DNA from: Gammaproteobacteria bacterium | Lineage (GTDB): Bacteria > Gemmatimonadota > Gemmatimonadetes > Longimicrobiales > Gaopeijiaceae | Assembly (NCBI GenBank): GCA_009843625.1 | Contig: VYDD01000161.1 | Location: 1-17,365, forward strand | DNA: 17,365 nucleotides | Direction of reading: 5' to 3' | Shown here: positions 1-8,498 of the stretch, in pieces | How positions within the stretch are numbered: the first letter of the stretch is position 1 | Layout of the letters: each line of letters opens with the position of its first letter | Notes under the pieces: generated by a model | Databases searched by the model: none | What the model was told of the DNA's origin: nothing | What the model saw: the letters and a program-made list of their open reading frames with translations, nothing else | Program-made: the position numbers and the translations under genes

Positions 1-1
1 G

Positions 2-274
2 TTCGGCATAGGCCTGGGGTCGCTGGTGCTGGTTGTCAACGTCGTGCTTCTGGCCGGCTACACCTTCGGATGCCACTCCCTGCGCCACCTGGTGGGCGGC
101 GGGATGAACAGGCTCTCCGGGCGTCCTCTGCGCCGCGAAGCCCACAGGGGCGTGAGCTGCCTCAACCGGCGCCACATGCTCTGGGCCTGGATGAGCCTCG
201 TGTGGGTGGGGTTCAGCGATGTCTACGTGCGCCTCTGCTCCATGGGCATCTGGACCGACTGGAGGATCCTCTGA
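2..274 (+). CDS. Succinate dehydrogenase membrane-anchor subunit, C-terminal part (5' truncated)
   Basis: Ninety residues remain of a membrane protein whose start lies before the window. The open frame begins with a hydrophobic stretch (FGIGLGSLVLVVNVVLLAGY), followed by CHSLRHLVGG, a loop with CLNRRHMLWAWMS, and a last hydrophobic segment ending in GIWTDWRIL. This ending, directly ahead of sdhA, matches my memory of the single membrane-anchor subunit in actinobacterial Sdh1-type succinate dehydrogenases rather than the paired SdhC/SdhD of proteobacteria. Its role would be to hold the SdhA/SdhB dimer on the cytoplasmic membrane and pass electrons to quinone; His residues in CHSLRH may be haem ligands (inference). 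Its TGA overlaps the sdhA ATG by one base (TGATG), so the genes are translationally coupled. The family call rests mainly on position and the C-terminal pattern. Confidence 0.75.
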   Translation, partial: FGIGLGSLVLVVNVVLLAGYTFGCHSLRHLVGGGMNRLSGRPLRREAHRGVSCLNRRHMLWAWMSLVWVGFSDVYVRLCSMGIWTDWRIL

Positions 275-2085
275 TGGCCGGGTTCGAGCGGCACGAACAC
301 GACGTCCTGATCGTCGGGGCCGGCGGAGCGGGGCTTCGGGCCGCCATCGAGGCCGCTGCCGCGGGCGCCTCCGTGGGCCTGGTGTGCAAGTCCCTCCTGG
401 GCAAGGCCCACACGGTCATGGCCGAGGGCGGGGTGGCGGCGGCGCTCGCCAACGTGGACGAGCGCGACAGCTGGGAAGTGCACTTCGCCGACACCATGCG
501 CGGCGGCCAGTACCTGAACGACTGGCGCATGGCCGAGCTGCACGCGCGGGAATCCCCCGACCGGGTGCGGGAGCTGGAGGCCTGGGGGGCGCTCATGGAC
601 CGCACCCCGGACGGGCGCATCCTGCAGCGGAACTTCGGCGGCCACGCCTACCCCCGGCTGGCGCACGTGGGCGACCGCACCGGCCTGGAGATGATCCGCA
701 CGCTGCAGGACCACGGCGTCCACCAGGGCATGGACGTCTTCATGGAGTGCACCGTGACCCGCCTGCTGCTGGACGGCGGGCGCGTGGCGGGGGCGTTCGC
801 CTACGACCGCGAGCGGGGGCGCTTCCAGGTCTTCGGGGCGAAGGCCGTGGTGCTCGCCACCGGAGGGATCGGAAAGGCCTACCAGATCACCTCCAACAGC
901 TGGGAATACACCGGGGACGGGCACGCCCTCGCCTACCACGCGGGCGCGGAACTGATGGACATGGAGTTCATCCAGTTCCACCCCACGGGCATGGTGTGGC
1001 CCCCGAGCGTGCGCGGCATCCTGGTCACCGAGGGGGTGCGCGGGGAAGGCGGCGTGCTGCGCAATTCCGAGGGGCGCCGGTTCATGTTCGACGACATCCC
1101 CGCCCTCTACAAGGAGCAGACGGCCGACTCGCCCGAGGAGGGGTGGCGCTACGTGGTGGGCGACCGCGACGCGCGCCGGCCCCCGGAGCTGCTCACCCGT
1201 GACCACGTCGCCCGCTGCATCGTGCGCGAGGTAAAGGAGGGGCGCGGAAGCCCGCACGGCGGCGCGTTCCTCGACATCGCCTGGATCGCGGAGAAGATCC
1301 CCGACGCTCCGGCCCACATCAAGAGGAAGCTCCCCGGGATGTACCACCAGTTCAAGGCGCTGGCGGACATCGACATCACGAAGGAGCCCATGGAGGTCGG
1401 ACCCACCACGCACTATGTGATGGGCGGCGTGCGCGTGGACGCCGACACGCAGATGTCCAACGTGCCCGGCCTGTTCGCCGCCGGGGAGTGCGCGGCGGGG
1501 CTGCACGGCGCCAACCGCCTGGGCGGCAACTCCCTCTCGGACCTCCTGGTCTTCGGCAAGCGGGCCGGCGAGTACGCGGCCCGTTTCGCGAGCGAGAACG
1601 CCGCCCCCTCGCTCGACCCCGAGCAGGTCGCGGCGGCCGAGCGCCACTCCCTGGCCCCGTTCGCCAACGACGGAGGAGAGGGGCCCTATAAGGTGCAGGA
1701 AGACCTCCAGGAGCTGATGCAGAACCAGGTCGGGATCGTGCGCACCGAGGACGATCTGGCATCCGCTCTCGAGCAGATCGAGGCACTCAAGGAGCGGGCC
1801 GCGAACGTCGCGGTGACCGGCAACCGGGAGTACAACCCCGGCTGGCACACGGTCCTGGATCTCGACTGTCTGCTCACGGTCTCCGAAGCCGCAACCCGAG
1901 CCGCCATCGGACGCAGGGAGAGCCGCGGCGCCCACTCACGCGTCGACTACCCCGCCAAGGATCCCGACTGGGGACGCTACAACCTCGTGTTGTGGAAGGA
2001 CGCGGACGGCAACATGAAGAGTCGCAGGGAACCGGTCCGCGAGCTGCCCGGGCGGCTGACCCGAATCATCGAGGAACAGGGATAA
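274..2085 (+). CDS. sdhA: Succinate dehydrogenase flavoprotein subunit
   Basis: This 603-residue protein is the FAD subunit that oxidises succinate to fumarate in the TCA cycle and passes electrons to the SdhB iron-sulfur clusters. The N-terminus has the dinucleotide-binding GAGGAG (15-20). AHTVMAEGG at 45-53 places His46 as the covalent FAD ligand. FHPTG holds His236, TEGVRGEGG holds Glu253, and TRDHVAR holds Arg309, which aligns with the proton-shuttle Arg of E. coli FrdA (Arg287). THYVMGG holds His380 and ANRLGGNS holds Arg415, both substrate ligands in the family. The active site therefore looks complete. I chose the ATG at 274 because GGAGGA lies 7 bases upstream and it overlaps the previous stop; a longer frame from 70 only reads through the anchor gene. 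The stop TAA shares a base with the sdhB ATG. Fumarate reductase is the alternative activity, but the anchor type and aerobic context favour succinate oxidation. Confidence 0.96.
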   Translation: MAGFERHEHDVLIVGAGGAGLRAAIEAAAAGASVGLVCKSLLGKAHTVMAEGGVAAALANVDERDSWEVHFADTMRGGQYLNDWRMAELHARESPDRVRELEAWGALMDRTPDGRILQRNFGGHAYPRLAHVGDRTGLEMIRTLQDHGVHQGMDVFMECTVTRLLLDGGRVAGAFAYDRERGRFQVFGAKAVVLATGGIGKAYQITSNSWEYTGDGHALAYHAGAELMDMEFIQFHPTGMVWPPSVRGILVTEGVRGEGGVLRNSEGRRFMFDDIPALYKEQTADSPEEGWRYVVGDRDARRPPELLTRDHVARCIVREVKEGRGSPHGGAFLDIAWIAEKIPDAPAHIKRKLPGMYHQFKALADIDITKEPMEVGPTTHYVMGGVRVDADTQMSNVPGLFAAGECAAGLHGANRLGGNSLSDLLVFGKRAGEYAARFASENAAPSLDPEQVAAAERHSLAPFANDGGEGPYKVQEDLQELMQNQVGIVRTEDDLASALEQIEALKERAANVAVTGNREYNPGWHTVLDLDCLLTVSEAATRAAIGRRESRGAHSRVDYPAKDPDWGRYNLVLWKDADGNMKSRREPVRELPGRLTRIIEEQG

Positions 2086-2840
2086 TGGCCGAGAGCACGT
2101 TCAGGGTCTGGAGAGGGGACGGGGAGACCGGGGGGTTCCAGGACTATACCATCGAGACCACCACGGGGATGGTGGTGCTCGACGCCGTCCACAGGATCCA
2201 GGCCGAGCAGGCGAACGACCTGGCGGTGCGCTGGAACTGCAAGGCGGGCCGCTGCGGGTCGTGTTCCGCCGAGGTGAACGGCATGCCGAAGCTCATGTGC
2301 ATGACCCGGCTGAGCGACCTTCCCATGGACGAGCCGGTCACCATCGAGCCCATGAAGGCCTTCCCGCTGGTGCGCGACCTGGTCACCGACGTCTCCTGGA
2401 ACTACCGCGTGAAGGAGAACATCGCCGCCTTCCAGCCCCGCAAGCCCGACAATGAGGACGGCAGCTGGGAGATCTTCCAGGACGATGTCGACCGGGTGAT
2501 GGAGTTCCGCAAGTGCATCGAGTGCTTCCTTTGCCAGGACGTCTGCCACGTGCTGAGGGACCACCACCTGCACGAGGAGTTCATCGGGCCGCGCTTCATG
2601 GTGCACGTGGCGGCGCTCGAGATGCATCCGCTCGACACCGGAGACCGGCTCGAGGCCCTGCGCAAGGACCAGGGCGTGGGCTACTGCAACATCACCAAGT
2701 GCTGTACCAAGGTGTGTCCCGAGAGCATCACCATCACCGACAACGCCATCATCCCGCTGAAGGAGCGTGTCGTGGACCGGGCGTACGACCCCCTGGCGAA
2801 GCTCCTCCGGGTCGTCCGGAGAAAAGGCACGCCGGCCTGA
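2085..2840 (+). CDS. sdhB: Succinate dehydrogenase iron-sulfur subunit
   Basis: This 251-residue protein carries electrons from the SdhA flavin to the membrane quinone site. The N-terminal ferredoxin-like domain holds the [2Fe-2S] ligands Cys52, Cys57, Cys60 and Cys72. The C-terminal domain has CIECFLCQDVC (Cys144, 147, 150, 154) and CNITKCCTKVCPE (Cys201, 206, 207, 211). By analogy with E. coli SdhB, the [4Fe-4S] cluster uses Cys144/147/150/211 and the [3Fe-4S] cluster uses Cys154/201/207. All ligands are present and the length is normal. The ATG at 2085 overlaps the sdhA stop (TAATG), with GAGGA nine bases upstream; a longer frame from 1992 lies inside sdhA and is not needed. No second anchor gene follows, so the operon order is anchor-sdhA-sdhB as in actinobacterial Sdh1. 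Confidence 0.96.
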   Translation: MAESTFRVWRGDGETGGFQDYTIETTTGMVVLDAVHRIQAEQANDLAVRWNCKAGRCGSCSAEVNGMPKLMCMTRLSDLPMDEPVTIEPMKAFPLVRDLVTDVSWNYRVKENIAAFQPRKPDNEDGSWEIFQDDVDRVMEFRKCIECFLCQDVCHVLRDHHLHEEFIGPRFMVHVAALEMHPLDTGDRLEALRKDQGVGYCNITKCCTKVCPESITITDNAIIPLKERVVDRAYDPLAKLLRVVRRKGTPA

Positions 2841-2862
2841 CCTCAGCGGGTCGTTTCGCGAC

Positions 2863-4284
2863 ATGTCCCGGCGGGCCGGCGGACGCCCCTTCGACCGCAG
2901 CATCGTAGAAGGGCCGGTCCCGCTGGCGGTATGGATGCTCGCGTGGCCGACCATGCTGCAGAACGTGATCGCCGGCATGCAGGGGGTGGTCGGCCATGCG
3001 ATGGTCGGCAACTACGTGGGCTACGCGGGCAATGCCGCCATCGGCGTGTCCTCGCAGATCTACCTCGTCGTCATCACCTTCGTTTCCTCGCTGTTCACGG
3101 GGATGGGCATTCTGGTGGCCCGTTTCGCCGGCGCGGGCGACAGGGACAAGGTCAATCGGACCGTCTACCAGGCCTTCCTCACGGCCGCGGCTCTGTCCGT
3201 AGGCATCGTCGCGCCTCTGGGGTACTTCCTCGCTCCCTCCCTGCTGGGGCTGGTGCGCGCGACCGCGGAAGTCCAGCAGGAGGCGCTTCCCTACCTGCGC
3301 ATCCTCTTCGTCTTCAGCTTCGGCACCATGATGTTCTTCATGGCCGGAGGGGCATTCCGGGCGGCCGGAGACGCGCGAACGCCCCTCCGCCTCGGCGGGG
3401 CCCTGACCCTCCTCAACAACACCTTCAGCGTGATCCTGATTCGCGGCCTGGGGCCCATCCCCTCCTTCGGCACCGCGGGCGCGGCGATGGGCAGCGTGAT
3501 TTCCGGAGTGATCGTGAGCGGGTACGTGCTCTGGCTTCTGCTCTCGCACAGGACGGTGGTCTCCTTCGAACGCGGCATGTCCCTGGCGCCGGACTGGGCG
3601 ATCATTCGCCAACTGTTCCGGTTCGGGCTCCCCGCCGGCATCCAGGGTGTGGTCATGAACCTCGGCGGCGTGCTGCTGCTCCGCTTCATCGGATCACTCG
3701 CCCTGAGCGCGGAGGCGCAGGCCGCCTACGCCGTCGGCTACGTGCAGCTGTTCTCGCTCATTACCTGGACCTCGCTGGGTCTGATGGGCGCCACGGGGGC
3801 TGTCGTCGGACAGAATCTGGGAGCGGGACACCCGGAACGGGCCGTCAAGGGGGTGCGGGTCGCTTCGCGCATCGGCCTGGGGGTCGCCGTCGCCGTGGGG
3901 GCCATGTTCCTGCTCGTTCCCGAAGCCCTGCTCTCCATCTTCGGCATGGAGGATCCCAGGGTGGCCGGCCTGGGAGTCCAGCTGCTGGCCTTCCTGAGCG
4001 TCTCGGGCCTGTTCGTGACTGTCGCGCTCACATACACCGGGGGACTGCAGGGGAGCGGCGACACGCGGAGTCCGCTGTTCATTTCCATCATCTCCCAAGT
4101 GGTGATTCCGCTCGGCCTGCTGGCGATCCTGCAGCAGATGCGCGGTCTCCAGCCCACCGACGTCTGGACCGCGATTCTGCTGGGACACGCCGCCCGCTGC
4201 ATCCTGAGCGTGGCGCGCTACCGGCAGGGAAAGTGGCGCGACATCCGAGTGGACATCGGACCCTCGCCGGCGCCCCGGCGTTAG
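2863..4284 (+). CDS. MATE family multidrug/toxic-compound exporter
   Basis: This 473-residue membrane protein has the length and about 12 hydrophobic segments expected of MATE antiporters, which expel cationic drugs or metabolites using Na+ or H+ gradients. The two related halves are visible: GAFRAAGDARTP (about 164-174) in the first matches GGLQGSGDTRSP (about 393-404) in the second, the internal repeat typical of the family. GQNLGAGHPERA (317-327) is another family signature. The first helix starts near residue 18 after a short basic N-terminus. I chose ATG 2863; the only longer option is GTG 2767 inside sdhB, which would add 32 polar residues. No clear Shine-Dalgarno precedes 2863, so translation may depend on read-through from sdhB 22 bases upstream. 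The substrate cannot be told, and nothing ties it functionally to the sdh genes. Confidence 0.9.
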   Translation: MSRRAGGRPFDRSIVEGPVPLAVWMLAWPTMLQNVIAGMQGVVGHAMVGNYVGYAGNAAIGVSSQIYLVVITFVSSLFTGMGILVARFAGAGDRDKVNRTVYQAFLTAAALSVGIVAPLGYFLAPSLLGLVRATAEVQQEALPYLRILFVFSFGTMMFFMAGGAFRAAGDARTPLRLGGALTLLNNTFSVILIRGLGPIPSFGTAGAAMGSVISGVIVSGYVLWLLLSHRTVVSFERGMSLAPDWAIIRQLFRFGLPAGIQGVVMNLGGVLLLRFIGSLALSAEAQAAYAVGYVQLFSLITWTSLGLMGATGAVVGQNLGAGHPERAVKGVRVASRIGLGVAVAVGAMFLLVPEALLSIFGMEDPRVAGLGVQLLAFLSVSGLFVTVALTYTGGLQGSGDTRSPLFISIISQVVIPLGLLAILQQMRGLQPTDVWTAILLGHAARCILSVARYRQGKWRDIRVDIGPSPAPRR

Positions 4285-4404
4285 CGGCGACGATGCGCCC
4301 GCGCTAGCTTTGGAGGCATCCCCGGGCCCAGCCCGGTATCGGAACGCGCCGGATCGGCTCAGGGTATTTTTGATCTGGCACGCTTTTCCCCGACAGGCTC
4401 GCGC

Positions 4405-5697
4405 ATGACTTCCCTCCGGCCGGTCCGACCGGCACAAACCGCCGCACATCCGGGACTCTCGGTGGCGGCGCGGCGCGCGCTCGCCAGGTGTGCCCGCGCG
4501 GCCTCGTTCGCAGCCCTGCTGTGCGTCCTGACGCTGGTGTCCGCGACCGCAGTTGCCGCCCAGCAAACGGGGACTCTGACCGGCCGCGTGCTCGAGCATG
4601 AGAATTCGCGGCCCATCCCCGATGTTGTCGTGCGCCTTCACGACCTCGGCCTCTCCACCGTGACGGATGCGGCCGGAATGTTCCGCTTCGAAGTGGTCCC
4701 GGAGGGGGCGCACATCCTGGTGGTGGAGCATCTGGCCTATGGCGACCAGTCGCGCGAAATCGCCGTGAATCCGGGCGAGGATCTCCGCCTTGACGTGCGT
4801 CTTGCGACACAAACGATCGAACTCGAGCCGTTGGTCGTGGAGGCGGTCACGGAACTGGAGCGAAGGAGGATCTCCACCGGCCACTCCGTGAACGAGGTCG
4901 GGCCCGCGCAGCGAAGCGAGGCCGCACGAAGCTGGCTCGCCCTGTCCGACGTGCTCGCGCAGCACCTGCCGGGCCTCCGGGTGCGATCGAGCAGAACCGG
5001 GTCCTGCGTCGAGTACCGCTCCACCTCGGCACAGGGCGGATGCAACGACGTATCGATCTACGTGGACGGCGTCCGTGCCGCCGTGCCGTCGCTGCTCTAT
5101 TTCTCGATGCCCCTTGAGGACATCGCGCGCGTGGAGTTGCTGTCGCCTCTGCAGGCGTCGACCCGGTTCGGCATGGCCGCGGGGGGAGGAGCCCTGCTGG
5201 TGGAGACCAAGACGGGTCCGCAGCGCCAGCGCGAGGCCGCGGCCGACAACCTGGTTACCGGCTTCGACTGGTCGCTGGAGGAGGAGCGCTACGGATGGGA
5301 GAAGGTCTTCGCCAGCTCCTTCGTGGGGAACGCGGTCGGATTGGCACTCGGGCTCGGCCTGGCCAACCGATGCCTTGAAATCGATACCGGCCTCGGGGGC
5401 CTGCGCCCGCGCTGCACCGGCATCCTGACGACGGGCACGGGCATCCTGGCGCTGGCGCTGCCGAGCGCGGCCGGCGGCTACTCGGCCGGGTGGGCCGGCC
5501 AGACCGACCGCTCCAAGGGACGCTTTCTCCCGGCCGCGCTCGGAAGCGCCATGGCGGCGACCGCCGGCTACCTCCTGCTCATCGAGGGCAGGAGCAACGA
5601 GTCCGGCGCCGCAGAGACCGCGGGGATCGTCCTGCTGGCAGTCGGCACGCCCCTCATGACGACGGTTGCCGACCGCATCTTCCGCGTGCTGCGCTGA
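4405..5697 (+). CDS. Exported carboxypeptidase-regulatory-like plus TonB-plug protein without a beta-barrel
   Basis: This 430-residue protein has an export signal with a hydrophobic core at about 33-50 and a likely cleavage after AVAA near residue 52. A carboxypeptidase-regulatory-like beta domain follows (GTLTGRVLEHENSRPIPDV, about 56-134), then a TonB-plug-like region (about 135-270) with LSDVLAQHLPGLRVR, SIYVDGVR and IARVELLSPLQASTRFG. A complete TonB-dependent receptor would continue for 500-700 residues of beta-strands. Here it ends after about 160 more residues made of glycine/alanine-rich hydrophobic segments (about 305-322, 338-363, 375-393, 403-421). Cys201 and Cys213 flank the start of the plug strand and could form a disulfide. 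The last residue is Arg, not the aromatic residue usual for outer-membrane barrels. Barrel-less plug proteins seem recurrent in Gemmatimonadota (memory). The function is unknown. No strong ribosome-binding site supports ATG 4405, so the start could lie slightly downstream. Confidence 0.75.
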   Translation: MTSLRPVRPAQTAAHPGLSVAARRALARCARAASFAALLCVLTLVSATAVAAQQTGTLTGRVLEHENSRPIPDVVVRLHDLGLSTVTDAAGMFRFEVVPEGAHILVVEHLAYGDQSREIAVNPGEDLRLDVRLATQTIELEPLVVEAVTELERRRISTGHSVNEVGPAQRSEAARSWLALSDVLAQHLPGLRVRSSRTGSCVEYRSTSAQGGCNDVSIYVDGVRAAVPSLLYFSMPLEDIARVELLSPLQASTRFGMAAGGGALLVETKTGPQRQREAAADNLVTGFDWSLEEERYGWEKVFASSFVGNAVGLALGLGLANRCLEIDTGLGGLRPRCTGILTTGTGILALALPSAAGGYSAGWAGQTDRSKGRFLPAALGSAMAATAGYLLLIEGRSNESGAAETAGIVLLAVGTPLMTTVADRIFRVLR

Positions 5698-5712
5698 GCC
5701 GACCTGGCGGGC

Positions 5713-5739
5713 GGCGCCCCGGTGATGTCCCGGGACGCC
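5713..5739. terminator. Candidate bidirectional terminator hairpin between convergent genes
   Basis: GGCGcCCCGG pairs with CCGGGaCGCC around a 7-base loop, giving a ten-position stem with one C-A mismatch. It lies 16 bases after the stop of the plug-domain gene and 27 bases beyond the stop of the convergent metalloprotease gene, where a shared terminator is expected. No T-run follows on either strand, so this may be a structural or Rho-dependent end rather than a classical intrinsic terminator. Confidence 0.35.
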
Positions 5740-5765
5740 TTGCTCTCGTCAATCCAGGCTGACCC

Positions 5766-8405
5766 TCACCACTGCTCGTAGGCGCAGAACGGCACCAGCT
5801 TCTCCAGCCAGGTGAGGTCCGCCAGCCCCGCCCGAGCCACGAGGGTGCCCCCGAGCCCCGTCCCGAACCCGGTCCAGTCCATGGGCGCGCTGCCGATGGG
5901 GGCTCCAGGAGGCGCGTCGGGCGTCACCAGTGGCGCCCAGGGCTCGTGGGGCCGCTCTTCGAAGCGCCGGATGTCGAGCGCCAGCAGCCCGAAGTGGGCG
6001 GCGTTGTGGTCGTCGCCCATCGACCGGCCCTCGGCCGCATCCCCGAGCCACGCGAGGTGCTGGGCCGCGACCGCCCTCACCTGCGGCATGGCGGCACCTC
6101 CCGCCAAGCTCATGAGCCCATCCGCGACCACCCGGCCGATGGCGCGCCGCACCTCCGCCTCGTAGGGCGAGTCCGCCGCGTTCGGGTCGCCCACCGCGGT
6201 GAGCGCGCCGATTACGTCGCCAAGGCCCGGCAGCGACCCGTCGAGCGCGTTCTGCTCCAGCAGGCGGGCCGCCCGGCTGGGCTCGAGCACCTCGCCCACC
6301 ACGTGGGCGCTCGCGACCACCGCCGGCGACACCGCGTCGAACATCGATCCCGTGTAGCGCGGGAAGAGCTCGCGGGTGCGGCCGTAGCCGGCCGGACGGG
6401 GCGGCAACTGGTCCAGGACCTTCGCGGGGATGGTCAATTCGGCCGGCTGCAACGACCGCACCAGCGCGTCCAGCGCCCGCTTCTGCTCGCTGGCCGAGGC
6501 CGGCCGCACCGGCTCGAGTCCGTCGCCCCGTGTGGCGTAGGTGTAGTGCATCCCGCCCAGTACCGAGGCGGCGGCGGTCACCTGGTAGCGATGGTGCATG
6601 TAGAGAGGCACCAGCACTTCCTCCATCTGCGCCATCGGCGTGCCCTTGCGGATCACACGCTCGTCGAAGCGGTCCATGGCCGCGCGCCGCACGTCGAGCA
6701 TTCGGTCGAGTTCGGCCCCGGCGTCCGTCCCGTTCGACCACTGGTCTACACGCGCGTGCGCCGAGGCGTCCTGGCCGGTCAAATAAAGGATGTCCTGCTC
6801 CCACGCCTCGTCCAGAATCCGGTCCAGCTCTGCCGCCTCGTCGGCCCCCGGCGGGAAGACCGAGTACCCATACTGGATCGAGACCTTGTCCCACTCGCCG
6901 ATATCGACGTCGTAGACCTCCGAGTGGTCGAACTCGCTGCCGTCCCAGGTGATCAGCGGGTGGGGGTAGTCCATCACCGAGATGCGCCCGACATCGCTGT
7001 CGTAGTAGTTGTGCCCCAGCCCGAGCGTGTGTCCCACCTCGTGCGCCGAAAGCTGCCGGATGCGCGCCAGCGCCCACTCGGAGAGCTCCGCCGCCTCCTC
7101 GTCCCCGTTCTCGTAGGGCGCCAGCAGCCCCTCGGCGATCATGTAGTCCTGGCGCACCCGCAGCGACCCCAGGGTCACGTTCCCCTTGAGGATCTCGCCC
7201 GTGCGCGGATCGGTGATCGAGCCGCCCGTGCTCCAGCCCCGCGTGGACCGATGCACCCAGTTGATGACGTTGTAGCGCACGTCGTGGCTGCTCACGTCCT
7301 CGGGCCGGATCTCGACCCGGAATGCGTCGATGAAGCCGGCCGCCTCGAAGGCCTGGTTCCACCACCGCGCGCCGTCCAGCAGCGCGGATCGGACGGGCTC
7401 CGGCGTCCCGGGATCCAGGTAGTAGACGAGCGGCTCCACAGGCTCGCTCATGGCCGCGGTCGGATCGCGCTTCTCGAGGCGATGGCGGCGGATGAAGCGC
7501 TGGGTCATGGGCTCGTCCAGCGCCGCGGAGTAGTCCTGGAAGGACATGCCGCCGTAGCCTGAGCGGGAGTCGTGCGCGCGGGGCGTGTACTCGCCCAGTT
7601 CGGGCAGCTGGATGAAGGAATGGTGCATGCGCACCGTGGCCGCGCCCGCGTTGGCAGCGACGTTTCCGACCCCCTCGAAGGCGCCACCGCCTCCACCTCC
7701 GAAGCGGCCGCCGGCCATCCCTCCGTCCTGGCGCACGAAGGTCAGCGATGCCTCCATCTCCGTGTTCTCGGGGAAGTTCATCACCATCGGCAGGTAGACT
7801 GCGCTGCGGCTCTGGTCCAGCCGGTAGGTGCCCGGCCGCAGGCGCCCCGCGAAGCCGGCGATGTCCTGAAGAAGGAATGGGGTGAAGTCGATCAGCACGC
7901 GGTCGTCCGTCCGGGCCGCGGCGTCGAAGCCCCACAGCGTCGAGGGCGCGAAGGCGTCCTCCACCGCTTTCCGCTCCGCGGCGTTGTCACTGGATGCGCG
8001 GAAGCGGTAGTTGGGCTGGATCATCAGCACCTTGGGACCGACGCGATGGAAGCGCACCACGCGCGAGCCGGCCAACTGCCCCCGGTCGATGCCTATGTCG
8101 TTCGACCCGAGGCCCGCCCCGATCCCGGAGGCATGCAGCACGTCGGTGTCCCACTGCGCGATCTCCAGCCAGATCCTGCCGCCGGCTTCATCCCAGTACA
8201 TGGGCAGGAAACCGTCCATGAGCTCCATCGAGGCCGTTCTGTCTTCGATGGTGGGCAGGGCGTCGTCGCCCTGACGATTCTGCGCTGCAACGGCACTTGT
8301 GGTGAGCGCGGTCGTGGCCAGCGCCAGCATGAATACTCCTGCCAGCCTGGTGGTCATCGCCGTCTTCGGCGTGGTCGTCGCGTTTTTCATTCCCGATCTC
8401 CTCAT
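5766..8405 (-). CDS. Secreted zinc-dependent metalloprotease (DUF5117/DUF4953 type)
   Basis: This 879-residue protein has an N-terminal signal peptide (hydrophobic core about 21-40, likely cut after AVAA at 41). The metal site is HEVGHTLGLGH (455-465), a HExxHxxGxxH motif with zinc ligands His455, His459 and His465 and catalytic Glu456. SVMDYPHP (477-483) sits where a metzincin Met-turn is expected. WWNQAFEAAGF (348-358) and the N-terminal domain resemble the large family annotated as zinc-dependent metalloprotease with DUF5117, DUF5118 and DUF4953 domains. Residues 228-245 form a glycine-rich insert. It probably degrades proteins outside the cytoplasm. GGGGAGGA lies 7 bases before ATG 8405; a second ATG at 8390 also has AGGAG 7 bases upstream, so either start could be used. 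It lies 93 bases downstream of the aminotransferase gene on the same strand. Confidence 0.9.
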   Translation of the reverse strand: MRRSGMKNATTTPKTAMTTRLAGVFMLALATTALTTSAVAAQNRQGDDALPTIEDRTASMELMDGFLPMYWDEAGGRIWLEIAQWDTDVLHASGIGAGLGSNDIGIDRGQLAGSRVVRFHRVGPKVLMIQPNYRFRASSDNAAERKAVEDAFAPSTLWGFDAAARTDDRVLIDFTPFLLQDIAGFAGRLRPGTYRLDQSRSAVYLPMVMNFPENTEMEASLTFVRQDGGMAGGRFGGGGGGAFEGVGNVAANAGAATVRMHHSFIQLPELGEYTPRAHDSRSGYGGMSFQDYSAALDEPMTQRFIRRHRLEKRDPTAAMSEPVEPLVYYLDPGTPEPVRSALLDGARWWNQAFEAAGFIDAFRVEIRPEDVSSHDVRYNVINWVHRSTRGWSTGGSITDPRTGEILKGNVTLGSLRVRQDYMIAEGLLAPYENGDEEAAELSEWALARIRQLSAHEVGHTLGLGHNYYDSDVGRISVMDYPHPLITWDGSEFDHSEVYDVDIGEWDKVSIQYGYSVFPPGADEAAELDRILDEAWEQDILYLTGQDASAHARVDQWSNGTDAGAELDRMLDVRRAAMDRFDERVIRKGTPMAQMEEVLVPLYMHHRYQVTAAASVLGGMHYTYATRGDGLEPVRPASASEQKRALDALVRSLQPAELTIPAKVLDQLPPRPAGYGRTRELFPRYTGSMFDAVSPAVVASAHVVGEVLEPSRAARLLEQNALDGSLPGLGDVIGALTAVGDPNAADSPYEAEVRRAIGRVVADGLMSLAGGAAMPQVRAVAAQHLAWLGDAAEGRSMGDDHNAAHFGLLALDIRRFEERPHEPWAPLVTPDAPPGAPIGSAPMDWTGFGTGLGGTLVARAGLADLTWLEKLVPFCAYEQW

Positions 8406-8439
8406 GGTTCGGTCCTCCCCAGGGCTCGTTCTCCCTGCA

Positions 8440-8475
8440 GTACTCGTCTTTGCTTCGGTACTCGTCCCGGCTTCG
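8440..8475. repeat. Tandem 18-bp direct repeat in the metalloprotease leader
   Basis: Two adjacent 18-base units, GTACTCGTCtttGCTTCG (8440-8457) and GTACTCGTCccgGCTTCG (8458-8475), agree at 15 of 18 positions. The three differences are clustered in the middle. They lie in the 93-base gap between the aminotransferase stop and the metalloprotease start, about 35 bases before the latter. They may be a duplicated regulator site or a replication-slippage product; no known operator is recognised. Confidence 0.7.
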
Positions 8476-8498
8476 ATGTGCTTCTTCCTGTCCCGGGG

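Noticed and set aside
223..1935. 570-codon minus-strand frame opposite sdhA
   Set aside because: sdhA has every catalytic residue in its own frame; the antisense translation is low-complexity and rich in His, Gly and Val.
4281..4310. Possible promoter TTAGCG-N18-TAGCTT overlapping the MATE stop, with TAGCTTTG also resembling the Bacteroidetes TAnnTTTG -7 element
   Set aside because: The -35 match is poor and no Bacteroidetes-type -33 TTTG is present at the right distance; one matching box is not enough in a 120-base gap.
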